64,000 bases of DNA from Azolla caroliniana (lineage: Eukaryota > Polypodiophyta): assembly GCA_043228905.1 (NCBI GenBank), contig JBHGNT010000012.1, positions 13,826,001 to 13,890,000 on the forward strand. The letters run 5' to 3'. Made by a program: the position numbers and the translations under genes. Numbering within the stretch: position 1 is the first letter of the stretch; the number at the start of each line of letters is the position of its first letter. Under the pieces are notes generated by a model. The model was given only the letters and a program-made list of their open reading frames with translations. It had not been told where the DNA came from and made no database searches. Below, piece after piece: positions 8,723 to 18,137 of the stretch.

Positions 8723-10156
8723 TCATGACATTATCCCCTTTTTTTGACGACGAGTTCCACGAGTCGGAAGACAAGATTTCGGACTTGGCTTATGAGGATA
8801 TTTGCTGTGAAATGCAGCAACCATTTCGGAGGCATTAGCAAGATTCTCAAGAGGTTCCCATGTTCGATCATTAGGTGTATAACCTAACCAGTCAACCAAA
8901 TAATACAGTTTGTTGCGAACGATCTTGGAGTCGAGAATGGCAGCAACTTCATATTCGGAGCCATCCGAAACTTCGATTGGAGGTGGGGGAGATGTACGAC
9001 GGCCTGGAATAGAGCTAGTTGTGTACGGCTCCAAAAGTGAAACATGGAAGACCGGGTGAAGATGCATATGAGGGGGAAGATCAAGGTGAAATGCCACATC
9101 ATTGATCTTACCAGATATCACATATGGGCCAAAACGTTGATAATTCAATTTGCAGCAAGGTCGGGTTGTTTTAATGCGACCTTGTAAAAGCCATACTCGA
9201 TCCCCCACTTGAAACGTAGTCGATGAATCACGTCGATGACGGTCGGCAACCTTCTTTTGAGTGTTTTGAGCATCACATAAATGGTGCAAAAGGATATCTT
9301 GAACTTCTTGGAGTCGGGTGAGCCGATCTTCAGCAGCCGGGTTTGTCAAGAGTTCGGGATGTTCAAGCATAGTCCAACGAGGATGGTACCCAATGTTTGC
9401 AAAAAATGGGGAATATCCAGTAGAAGAATGTTCTGAGTTATTGTAAGCAAATTCCGCCAAATGTAATAGATCAACCCAATCATCTTGTTGATAGTTGACA
9501 AAACAACGAAGATATTGCTCTACTGTTTGGTTGGTGCGCTCACTATGTCCGTTAGTTTCTGGATGGTAGCCGGAAGAGAGTTTGCAAGAAGTATGTAAGA
9601 GTTTGAACATGTGCCGCCAAAATTTTGAGATGAACTGGGGACCCCGATCACTGATAATATCATCAGGAAGACCATGATGCCGAAACACCTCTCGCATGAG
9701 TAACTTGGCTGTCTCTTGGCTCGTAATGGCCTTTGTGCAGGGAAGAAAATGTGCCATCTTGGTAAAACGATCTACTACCGTGAGAATAGAATCAAAACCC
9801 TTGGAAGATGGTAGATCTGTAATGAAGTCCAATGAAATAGATTCCCATGGACTCTCATGAATAGACATTGGCTGTAATAAGCCATATGGATGATGTCAAG
9901 GTTTTTTGGATTGGCAACATGTATCACAACTACGAACATAATCCGTAACAAAATGGTGAAGTCGTGGCCACCAATACCTTCGAGAAATTAACGTCAAAGT
10001 CTTGTGGATGCCAAAATGTCCAGCCATTGGTGTATCATGACATTGTTGAAAGAATTGGAGTCGAGAAGGACCATGAGGCACATATAAGAGATTTTGTCGA
10101 AAAAGTAAACCATCATGCCAATTGAACTGGTTGTAGTCTTGACGAGGATTTTGAGA
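8723..10156 (-). pseudogene. E integrase with chromodomain
   Basis: Order: zinc-binding H2C2 (CHDTPMAGHFGIHKT ... CDTCCQSKK), catalytic core with D (SLDFITDLPSS), D (ISDRGPQF) and E (NGHSERTNQT), then the C-terminal DNA-binding part (QVGDRVWLL), then a chromodomain (KLYYLVDWLGYTPNDRTWEP). In-frame stops occur just after RASCS near 10155 and after QSKKP near 9893; the core-to-chromodomain stretch of 381 aa is open. The terminal stop (8723-8725) lies inside the LTR, formed by TGTCATGA. The chromodomain would steer integration by binding histone marks. Confidence 0.9.
8731..8745 (-). promoter_or_regulatory. Polypurine tract of E
   Basis: On the minus strand AAAAAAAGGGGATAA directly precedes the LTR start TGTCATGACG. 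It overlaps the end of the pol reading frame. Confidence 0.85.
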
Positions 10157-11749
10157 TTATGAACAAGAAGCACGATCTGGGATAATATGGTTCAGAATAT
10201 CTTGGGCAAATTCATCAGTCTCAATATGCTCCCGAATTGTGTCTAGAAGACTTGAATCCTCGGGTGTGTCTATAGCATGAAAAGCCATTAGTCGTAGACG
10301 GTCAGGACCCAAGAGGATTTGCTTCTGACTTTCAAATGCGGCCTCTCCTGGTTGAAGTTCCATATATGAATGCTGAGATAAAGCATCTGCTTTGCCTTGT
10401 TGCGTCCCAGGGTGATATAGAATTACGAAATCAAAACGAGTTAAAAATTGCGCCCAACGAGCTTGTCGACGACTCAAGACTCGAGCACTTTGGAAGTACG
10501 TTAGATTTTTGTGATCATTATAGACAATGATTTGTTGAGACGAACCCTCCAAAAAATGACGCCATTGTTGAAAAGAATCCACAATGGCAAGAAGCTCTTT
10601 GTTGTGAATCTCATTGTTGATTTCTGCAGCTTTGAATTTCCGTGAATGAAAAGCCACAGGGTGTAGTTGGCCATCATTGCTAATCTGGGATAATACGCTT
10701 CCTAGTGCGAAGTCAGATGCATCAGCTTCCAGTATAAAGCGCTTCAATGGATCAACATGCATCAAAATTGGTGCGGATGTAAATGCTTGCTTTAATCCTT
10801 CAAATGCAGAGTTTGCATTTATACTCCACACAAATGGTTGATTCTTCTGTGTTAGTTGAGTGAGGAGCAATACGATCTTTGAATAATCTTTGATGAACTT
10901 GCGATAAAAGTTTGCGAACCCTAAAAAACATTGTACATCTCGCACAGACTGTGGTGTTTGCCAATCCAAAACTGTTTGAACCTTTGCTGGATCCATAGAG
11001 ATGCCATGTGAAGAGACTATATACCCCAAAAATTCCACTTGACGCTGGTCAAAGCTGCACTTCTCCAATTTTGCATAGAGACCATATTCACGCAACCGTT
11101 GCAAAGCTTGTCGAATGTGTATATCATGATCCTCTTGAGTTTTTGAGTAGATCAAGATATCATCTAGGTAAATTATGACGAAAATATCGAGGAAATCTCG
11201 AAAAATGTCATTCGCCATATGTTGGAAAACTACTGGTGCATTCGTGAGACCAAATGGCATCACTATATACTCAAAATGGCCATAGGGAGTATGAAAAGCA
11301 GTCTTCCATTCATCCCCAGGACGAATTCGAACAAGATTGTAAGCACCTCGAAGATCTAACTTTGTGAAATACTTAGTTCCATTGAGGTGTTCCAGAAGGC
11401 TCGAAATCAATGGTAGAGCATATCGGTTTCGAATAGTTACTTTATTCAATCCTCGATAATCCACAACGAGACGAAGCGAACCATCTTTCTTCTTAACGAA
11501 AAATATGGGTGCACCGGCAGGAGATCTTGAATGCTGAATAAACCCATTCGTCAAGTTCTCATCGATATATTCCCGAAGAGCCTCTAACTCCGTGGGTGAA
11601 AGGTTATAAATTGGCCCTCATGGAGGCTCTTTTCCGGGCTGCAAATCAATCGGGCAATCATATGGTCGATGCTCTGGTAGTCTATTGGCCTTCACCTTAT
11701 CAAAAACATTGGAGAATTCTATATATTTCTTCGGTAGTTGGACCCCCGA
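10157..11749 (-). pseudogene. E reverse transcriptase and RNase H
   Basis: A 465-aa open stretch holds RT motifs [51 protein letters not shown] (catalytic Asp pair intact) and LGYIVSSHGISMDP, then RNase H (ILEADASDFALGSVLSQ, HNKELLAIVDSF, DHKNLTYF). Upstream, between protease and RT, two stops appear: one after ATPTSSSQ, and a TGG-to-TGA change in the conserved [10 protein letters not shown] block, which D keeps as Trp. Confidence 0.9.
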
Positions 11750-12353
11750 TTATTGTGAGCTCGATGTGGGAGTTGCTAAAACTGTGAACACCAACATGTC
11801 TTCCTTCCGACCTTCCTCACGTAATTGATGTATAGAGATTGTCGAAATCTTTTGGAATGTAGTATCCTTTGTTGGAGTTTTAAGAGGCTCAAACTGTATT
11901 GTGACTTCTTCAATGGTTCTTTTTCTCCAATCAATAGTTGGGTTATGTAGCTCAAACCATGGAAGACCAAGAACTAGGGAGTGCTCTGGACTACTAATGA
12001 TGGTGAATGAGATGACACTAGCCAAATTGCCTAGGACTACATGAATTGGTTCAGACTCTTCAACTATATCACCCGATGCTATGGGGCGTCCATTAATGAC
12101 TCCGACTGACACTGGACTTGGGAGCTTATGCAACTGAATATTATGCATTACAGCAAACTCACGATCCATGAAACAAGAGTTGGCTCTAGAGTCTAAGAGG
12201 GCAGAAGTTGGGACTCGATGGCACCTAGATGTGTTAAGCTCAACGTGTGCAGAGAAAAATCGACTAACTTGACCAGATGAAATGGAACCACAACTAGGGA
12301 TGGACGTTACATGCCTAGGGCTGTCCAACCAAATGGCTCCGATTTTAGCCGGA
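11750..12353 (-). pseudogene. E aspartic protease region of pol
   Basis: It holds SALLDSRANSCFMD (the family DSGA motif with Gly replaced by Arg; D has [10 protein letters not shown]) and [16 protein letters not shown]. The pol frame is -1 relative to gag and overlaps its last codons, and the same holds in D. The Gly-to-Arg change next to the catalytic Asp probably inactivates the protease. Confidence 0.85.
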
Positions 12354-12354
12354 C

Positions 12355-13473
12355 TTACTCATTTAACACATCATCTAATTGGCTCAAGACATCAAATGTA
12401 TTTTTATGACAGGGACTACTACGCCTACTTGGGTTACGAGAAGGCGGGGTAGAAATTGAGATGGGATTGTCATGAGCACTTACTTGGTTAACTTGTCGTG
12501 GTGGTTTATGTGGACAATTCACAACAATATGCCTTGGACCACCACAATAGAGGCATAGACGATTCACTCGCCGTCGTTGCTTTTCAGCATCCGATAATAG
12601 TCCTCGACGTCGTGTTGTCTCGATTTCTATTGGAGTAGGGCCTTCCACCACACTTGACTTTGATACTTGGGGTGGAGTTGCAACCACTGAAGCATATGTT
12701 TCTGTTGGTTGAAAGCGTAACATTTGTTGGCGCTCAGAACGCCACTCAAATAAGCGATTGTCACATCGCACGGCCCGGCTTACTGCTTCAATAAGAGATT
12801 TTGGATCATCATGGAAGGTAAGAAGTAAATCCTTCACATCATTGCGCAGACCTTGACAAAATTGGTCCATTAATGCCGCCTCGTCCCATGGAATATCGCA
12901 TGCTAGAAGGCGAAAATTTGCAGCATAAGCGGAAGTAGGAAGATCTCCTTGTCGTAATCGCCGAATTTTGTTTATTGCAGTCCTCATACTATTAGTGTCT
13001 CCAAAGTTGGCTTGGAACTCATTAATAAAACCTTCAAAATCTTTTAATAATGGTGAGTGCTTCTCTAGAAGTGGTGCAAACCACGCCAATGCAGTACCCG
13101 TTAACAAGGTACCAACTAGACCCACACGAGCAACATCAGTTGGGTAACGGCTAGGATGCAATTTAATCACAAGCCGTACCTGATTTAAAAATCCACGAAA
13201 TTGAGACCTTGTACCATCAAACTTGGCCGGCAGACTAATCTTGGGTTCCTTCGGCGAGGTTTGAACTTCTGCCGCTTGTCGTTGCAATAGAGTAGTCTCC
13301 AATTGATGCACCCGTTGAGATAATTCTTCATATTGTTGTACTTTCTCAACACTTTCTTGTTGTAGGTCTCCCAACAATCTTTGATTTTCATGCTCTAGTG
13401 CCAAGAATTTGGTTGTTAGCATTTTGAGCTCAGAGAGAACACGCATATATTCTTGCTTGCTGACGGACTCCAT
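12355..13473 (-). CDS. E Gag, intact 372-aa frame
   Basis: Starts ATG at 13473, after a 93-bp leader. N-terminal coiled coil (EYMRVLSELKMLTTKFLALE, about residues 8-70), Retrotrans_gag core (GTALAWFAPLLEKHSPLLKD; GLRNDVKDLLLTF), zinc knuckle CLYCGGPRHIVVNC (CX2CX4HX4C, near residue 310), and a short tail ending SQLDDVLNE. Gag forms the particle and packages the RNA. Its reading frame is intact although pol is broken, so E RNA might still be packaged with proteins from elsewhere (inference). Confidence 0.9.
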   Translation of the reverse strand: MESVSKQEYMRVLSELKMLTTKFLALEHENQRLLGDLQQESVEKVQQYEELSQRVHQLETTLLQRQAAEVQTSPKEPKISLPAKFDGTRSQFRGFLNQVRLVIKLHPSRYPTDVARVGLVGTLLTGTALAWFAPLLEKHSPLLKDFEGFINEFQANFGDTNSMRTAINKIRRLRQGDLPTSAYAANFRLLACDIPWDEAALMDQFCQGLRNDVKDLLLTFHDDPKSLIEAVSRAVRCDNRLFEWRSERQQMLRFQPTETYASVVATPPQVSKSSVVEGPTPIEIETTRRRGLLSDAEKQRRRVNRLCLYCGGPRHIVVNCPHKPPRQVNQVSAHDNPISISTPPSRNPSRRSSPCHKNTFDVLSQLDDVLNE

Positions 13474-13553
13474 AGTTGCGATAGAAAATTGCTAGATTTG
13501 GTTGAATAAGGTTAAGATAAGAAGAAGAAGTTGGAGAAGAAGGAAAGAGATAA

Positions 13554-13564
13554 ATTCGGTTCAA
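13554..13564 (-). promoter_or_regulatory. Putative self-primed primer binding site of E
   Basis: On the minus strand TTGAACCGAAT, two bases after the 5' LTR. It is the exact reverse complement of the 11 bases at 13741-13731 read on the minus strand (ATTCGGTTCAA), which start 34 nt after the TATA box, at the expected RNA 5' end. No tRNA-type TGG site is present. Confidence 0.6.
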
Positions 13565-13566
13565 AC

Positions 13567-14061
13567 TGTCGTGACTTGAGAATAGGAGAGAGAAAAATAA
13601 GATGACAGTAGAAGGTAGAGGGGGAGAGAGAGAGAGAGAGAGAGAGAAAGAACACTAGAAATGGAAAGAGAGTTTATATTATAAGAGAGCAAGGATTACA
13701 AAGAGTAGGCTAAGAGGCTACAACCTGGTGTTGAACCGAATGAGTTGTGATGAATGAATAGACACCTATTTATAGGTCCTTATGGAGTATTCTAGAATGT
13801 TCTAGAATGTTCTAGAATATTTTAGATATTTATGATATTTAATATAATCATGGAATATCCTAGAATGTTCTAGAATACTCTAGATTGTTCTGGAATACTC
13901 TAGAATGTTCTAGAATACTCTAAATGTCTTGTAATAACTAATAATACATTTATTATAACTATACATCATATATGTTAGTATAATGGTTAACGGTCTAACA
14001 TATAGACCAAGACGTCTTAGGCTCGAATCCTTGTAAGGCCAAAATGTATGTCGTCATGACA
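13567..14061 (-). repeat. 5' LTR of E (495 bp)
   Basis: Plus-strand ends TGTCGTGACTTG and CGTCATGACA. It carries a TATA box (13765-13776, CCTATAAATAGG on the minus strand), heat-shock-element clusters (13790-13817 and 13853-13915), and the tRNA-like module (13967-14050). Confidence 0.95.
13790..13915 (-). promoter_or_regulatory. Heat-shock-element arrays in E 5' LTR
   Basis: Identical to those of the 3' LTR: six consecutive TTC/GAA units at 5-bp steps (13790-13817), then a second cluster. They lie just upstream of the TATA box in the sense of transcription, as in plant heat-shock promoters. Confidence 0.75.
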
Positions 14062-14754
14062 AAAGCTTGCTTTGGAGACACCGACAACATCAGGACGGCG
14101 ATCAACAAGATTCGACAATTGTGTCATGGCGATCGTCCAGCCTATGCCTACGCGGTTGATTTCCGTCTAGTCGCCTCAGATATCCCCTGGGATGATCAGG
14201 CACTAATGGAGCAGTTTCGCTACGGCCTGCGAAACGATGTAAAAGATTTACTTTTAACCTTCCCCGAAGAACTAAAATCTCTTATAGAGGCAATCAGTCG
14301 AGCGGTTCGATGTGACAACCGCCTTTTCGAACGGCGTTCCGAACGTCAATTACAAATACCACACTCTAGGCTAGAACCCACATACGCCTCAGTCACGGCT
14401 AAATCGTTCGCATGCGACGTACCTCAAGCAAATACTCCAACACCGATGGAGATGGACACCATGCATCGACGTGGCCCGTTATCGGAAGGAGAAAAGCAAC
14501 GACATTGTGCAAATTGATTATGTCTTTATTGCAGTGGACCAGGGCATATCACAATCAATTGTCCCCATAGGCCAAGAAGACAAGTAAATCAAATCGTAGC
14601 CTGTACTAAACCCGAGTCAATTCTTCCCTTAGGAGTGTCTGATAGTATTAATAATATTAATACAGTGTCTGATAGCATTAATAGTACTAATAGCCCAAGT
14701 ATCTCAAACAAATTTGAAATCCTTAGTCAATTAGATGAAGAGTTAAACGATTGA
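14062..14754 (+). pseudogene. D gag, C-terminal part
   Basis: It resumes after E with CFGDTDNIRTAINKIRQL, DIPWDDQALMEQFRYGLR and AVRCDNRLFERRSERQ, matching E gag closely. An in-frame TGA (14515-14517) precedes the zinc knuckle CLYCSGPGHITINC, which is intact. A short repeat (vsdsinninT-like, gtgtctgatagtattaat twice) lies at 14633-14690. Gag ends [13 protein letters not shown] with TGA at 14752-14754. The pol frame overlaps in -1. Confidence 0.85.
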
Positions 14755-16320
14755 GTCCAGCCGAAATAGGAGCCGTTTGGTTGGACAACCCTAGATTTGT
14801 ACAACCCATTAGTGGTTCCATTCCCTCCAACCAAGTTAGCAATGTGTTCCTAGCCGAAGTCATGGTTAGTACTAAAAGTACTCCCCCAATACAAGTCCTA
14901 GCACTTTTAGATTCCGGAGCCAATTCCTGTTTCATGGGTCGAAATTTTGCCCAAGCTTCTCAAATATCCTTAAGAAAACTTCCTTGCCCCACATCTGTAG
15001 TAGTCATTGATGGTTGTCCCATTGCTTCCGGGAATATTGTAGAAGAGTCAGAACCCATTCAGGTTGTCCTAGTTAGTTTTGTGTGTGTAGTATCATTTAA
15101 TATAATTAGTAGTCCAGAGCATCCCATTGTCCTGGGATTACCTTGGTTTGAACTACATAATCTAGACATAGATTGGAGAACAAGAGAAGTTCGATATCGA
15201 CAACCCCAAGAATCTACTCATCGAGTTTCGACCATTTCACTACGTCAACTACGCGAAGAAGGACACAAGGAGGCAATGTTCCTATTTGCCATATCAGTAC
15301 ATCCTTCCAGCAATATTAAGGAGGAATCCTTAGTGCAACTTCTGGCGAAATATCATCCTTATGCTGACGTATTTGACAAGGTAAAAGTCGATACTCTTCC
15401 TCATCATCGTCCCTATGATTGTCGCCTCGATTTACAACCAGGAGCAGAGCCACCATGGGGACCAATCTACAACTTGTCACCCACTGAGTTAGAAGTCCTT
15501 CGAGCCTACATAGAGGAGAACTTGGCAAGCGGGTTTATTCGTCATTCGAAATCTTCGGCCGGAGCACCCATCTTCTTTGTCAAGAAGAAAGATGGCTCAC
15601 TTCTTCTCGTCGTTGATTACTGTGGCTTAAATAAGGTCACCATCCGGAATAGGTATGCACTTCCTCTTATATAAAATCTTTTAGAGCGAGTTAATGGTGT
15701 CAAGTTTTTTACAAAAATCGATCTACGAGGAGCATATAACCTCGTGCGAATCCGACCGGGAGATGAATGGAAGATCACCTTTCGCACGCGGTATGGGCAT
15801 TTCGAATATACTGTTATGCCGTTCAGTCTAACAAATGCACCCGCACCGCAGTCTTCCAACACATGGAAAATGATATATTCAGAGACCTCTTGGATATCTG
15901 TTTGATCATCTATCTGGATGATCTATTGATTTATTCGAAGACCCAGGAAGAGCACGATTCTCATGTACTATTAGTACTAAACCGGCTCCGTGAGAATGGT
16001 CTTTATGCCAAGCTAGAAAAATGTAGCTTTGACTGCAAGCAAGTGGAATTTCTAGGCTACATTATCTCCTCAAAGGGCATCTCCATGGATCCAACTAAAG
16101 TCCAAACTATGCTAGAGTGGAAAATTCCACGGTCAGTACGAGATGTATAATGTTTTCTAGGTTTTGCTAACTTCTACCGCAAGTTTATACAACATTACTC
16201 GAAGATTATTTTACCTCTCACACAACTTACGAAGAAGGGACAAGCATTTCTTTGGTCCAATGAAGTGGACATGGCTTTTCGGCATCTTAAGAAAGTCTTT
16301 ATGTCAGCTCCTATTCTAGT
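14755..16320 (+). pseudogene. D protease and reverse transcriptase
   Basis: Protease motif [13 protein letters not shown], then [18 protein letters not shown] motifs [57 protein letters not shown] and LGYIISSKGISMDPTK. Breaks: stop at 15672-15674, a small frameshift near 15840 (in the NAPAxVFQHM region) and a stop near 16150. It ends at SAPILVN near the start of RNase H, where a deletion joins it to the chromodomain tail. D cannot supply RNase H or integrase. Confidence 0.85.
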
Positions 16321-16464
16321 GAACGTACTTGGGAACCCATCAAGCATGTCACCAATGCTCAAGATCTTCTTCCTGAGTTCCATCGAAAGTATCCAAACAA
16401 ACTCGGTCCGCAATCAGTGCCGACTCGTTCCACTCGTCACCTTAAGGGGGAGATAGTGTCATGA
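16321..16464 (+). pseudogene. D chromodomain tail after internal deletion
   Basis: Frame [20 protein letters not shown] matches the end of E chromodomain (DRTWEPLENLANASEMVAAF). The frame closes with TGA at 16462-16464, inside the 3' LTR. RNase H, integrase core and the start of the chromodomain were deleted between RT and here. Confidence 0.8.
16441..16456 (+). promoter_or_regulatory. Polypurine tract of D
   Basis: CTTAAGGGGGAGATAG directly precedes the 3' LTR start TGTCATGATATGG. Confidence 0.8.
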
Positions 16465-16899
16465 TATGGAAAAACTCGAACCCATGACCTTCTGTTATAT
16501 GGGTCGAGCTCTTGACCATTATACCATCTATGGTAATACGTAGGATATTTTTTTCATTTAAGTTTTATTATATAGGAAATTAATGTATATTCTAGAATTC
16601 TCTAGAACATTCTAGAAGCTTAAGGACTACACCTGAGAGCACTATAAAATGAGGCACAAGGCATTGTTTTGAACCAAATTGGTTCAATGCCAATCTTAAG
16701 ACTCTTAGCCACTTTGTACTTATCCTTCACATAATATATTAGCTGTTATCATCATCTCTCTCAATCTCATCCTCGCTATCTCTCTCTCCTCTTCTCTCTT
16801 TCTCTCTCGACAATCTTACGCAGTCCCGTTCTCTTAGTACTAATAATACTTCTCTTCTTTATTACTAATTCTCTCTCTGCTTTAGAACTATTCCTAACA
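16457..16899 (+). repeat. 3' LTR of D (443 bp)
   Basis: Begins TGTCATGATATGG, ends TTCCTAACA. It holds the heat-shock-like array (16590-16617), TATA box (16642-16651) and primer-like AAATTGGTTCAA (16676-16687). It has about 100 bp more CT-rich sequence than the 5' LTR near the end. Confidence 0.9.
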
Positions 16900-17620
16900 C
16901 CCATACCCGGTAACCAAACTCATCATCGCCGTATCCAAGGAATATGCATGGTCGGGACTTCGGATCCAGGTTTGCTCTCTTGTCCTTCGCCACATGCACG
17001 TATGTGAGACACCCGAACACCTTCAGATGTCGGTAAGACACATCCTTACCAGTCCATACTTTCTATGGTGAGTCTCCGTCCAAGGGTACTGAGGGTGATA
17101 TGTTTATCACATAGGTCGTCGTCGTTAGCGCCTCAACCCAAAACGTCTTGGGTAACTTGGCATGTGCGAGCATGCTCTGGACTCTCTCCATTATGGTCCG
17201 ATTCATCCTTTAGGCCAACCCGTTTAGTTCCGGCGTCTTCGAGCCGGATTCCCTCCGACTGGCAGTACTCCTCGAACTGCCCCCGATATTCTCCTCCATT
17301 ATCTGCTCGAACCGCTTTTAGCTTCCGGCCGGTTTCTCTTTCCACTCTCGCGTGGAGCTCCTTGAAGACGGATAACACTTGATCCTTCGTCTTCAATGGT
17401 GAGACGCACAACTTCCGGAAATGGTCATCTATAAACGTCACGAAGTACTACGATCCAGCATGTGATTTCGTGTCTACTTGATACACATCAGTATGCATCA
17501 GCTCTAGTGGTGCATTCCATCTCATCGGTGGTATTGACTGGAAAGAGGTGCGGTTTTGCTTGCCGACCAGGCAGTCGGTGCACTTCTCAAGTTGCACATC
17601 CTTCACCGGAATGAGGTTGT
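16900..17620 (-). pseudogene. Copia C integrase, main part
   Basis: On the minus strand: CTDCLVGKQNRTSF (zinc pair), LELMHTDVYQVD (first Asp), a TAG after KSHAGS shared with P, FVTFIDDHFRKL, VRADNGGEYRGQFEEYC (second Asp), then frameshifted remains of the Glu region, and the conserved tail with IFLGYGDDEFGYRVW. A is inserted at 17621 between ED N and NLIP of the zinc-binding domain; D is inserted at the other end. Confidence 0.9.
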
Positions 17621-18083
17621 TGTTATTGCTAAGGCCGAACAACAGCCTAACATAGGGTGTCCACTTAAGATACGTCACCAAAGGGTGGTATGACAGAATG
17701 ACTTACGGCACAACGCTTAATTAGACCTTAATCGATTACTTAGCCATCCGTAATTAACACGCGTAAGATATAACAATAAATACAGAACGGTAATCCACTC
17801 TTGAAGATTAAGACAATAAGCTTTATTAATTATCCGCTCCTCATTACATTGTAACCGGGCCTTTATATAGGTCTCCGGTGCGAAATACAAAACGGTGCCA
17901 ACCGACACCTTTACGGAATCGTTCCGGATCCGGATCGGTATACTGATTCCGGTCCGTCCGTCCACATCTTCTTATATAATAATATGTATATATTAAGACT
18001 ACTAATTACAACAGTTCCCGAATAACTATTCCTTTCACACTCTGGTTTGGACCTCCTCAAGCCTTCTTTGTCGGCCGGTAACA
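17621..18083 (-). repeat. 3' LTR of A (463 bp)
   Basis: Plus-strand ends TGTTATTGCTAAGG and GGCCGGTAACA. On the minus strand a likely TATA box CCTATATAAAGG lies at 17861-17872. Confidence 0.92.
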
Positions 18084-18137
18084 CATGGCACGCCTGTGGG
18101 ACAGTACCTTGTACGTCGAACCTACTATCCGGCCCTT
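18084..18137 (-). other. Junction between A 3' ORF and 3' LTR, no polypurine tract
   Basis: Only 54 bp separate the ORF stop from the LTR. Instead of a purine run it holds GCCTGTGGGACAG (plus strand), which H also has at the same place (44720-44735). Confidence 0.6.

Larger units (their letters stand above)
8222..8730 (-). repeat. 3' LTR of E (509 bp)
   Basis: Plus-strand ends TGTCATGACTTG and CGTCATGACA. It contains a GA microsatellite (8278-8315), a TATA box, two heat-shock-element clusters and a tRNA-like module (8636-8719). Confidence 0.95.
8222..14061 (-). mobile_element. Ty3/gypsy chromodomain element E, full length (5.84 kb)
   Basis: LTRs of 509 and 495 bp differ by only about eight substitutions plus GA-repeat length, so the insertion is young. 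TSD AAAGT (8217-8221) versus AAAGC (14062-14066), one transition apart. Gag and pol are in the usual order with a chromodomain after integrase. Pol has four in-frame stops by my reading. It is inserted in the gag of its relative D. Confidence 0.95.
7325..16899 (+). mobile_element. Ty3/gypsy chromodomain element D, internally deleted, holding E
   Basis: LTRs at 7325-7670 and 16457-16899, TSD CCCAT (7320-7324 and 16900-16904). Copia C resumes across it within GYRVW|DLVDRK. Gag is cut by E at 8222. Without E, D is about 3.7 kb. Gag, protease and RT are followed directly by the end of a chromodomain, so RNase H and most of integrase are deleted. Same lineage as E. Confidence 0.9.
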
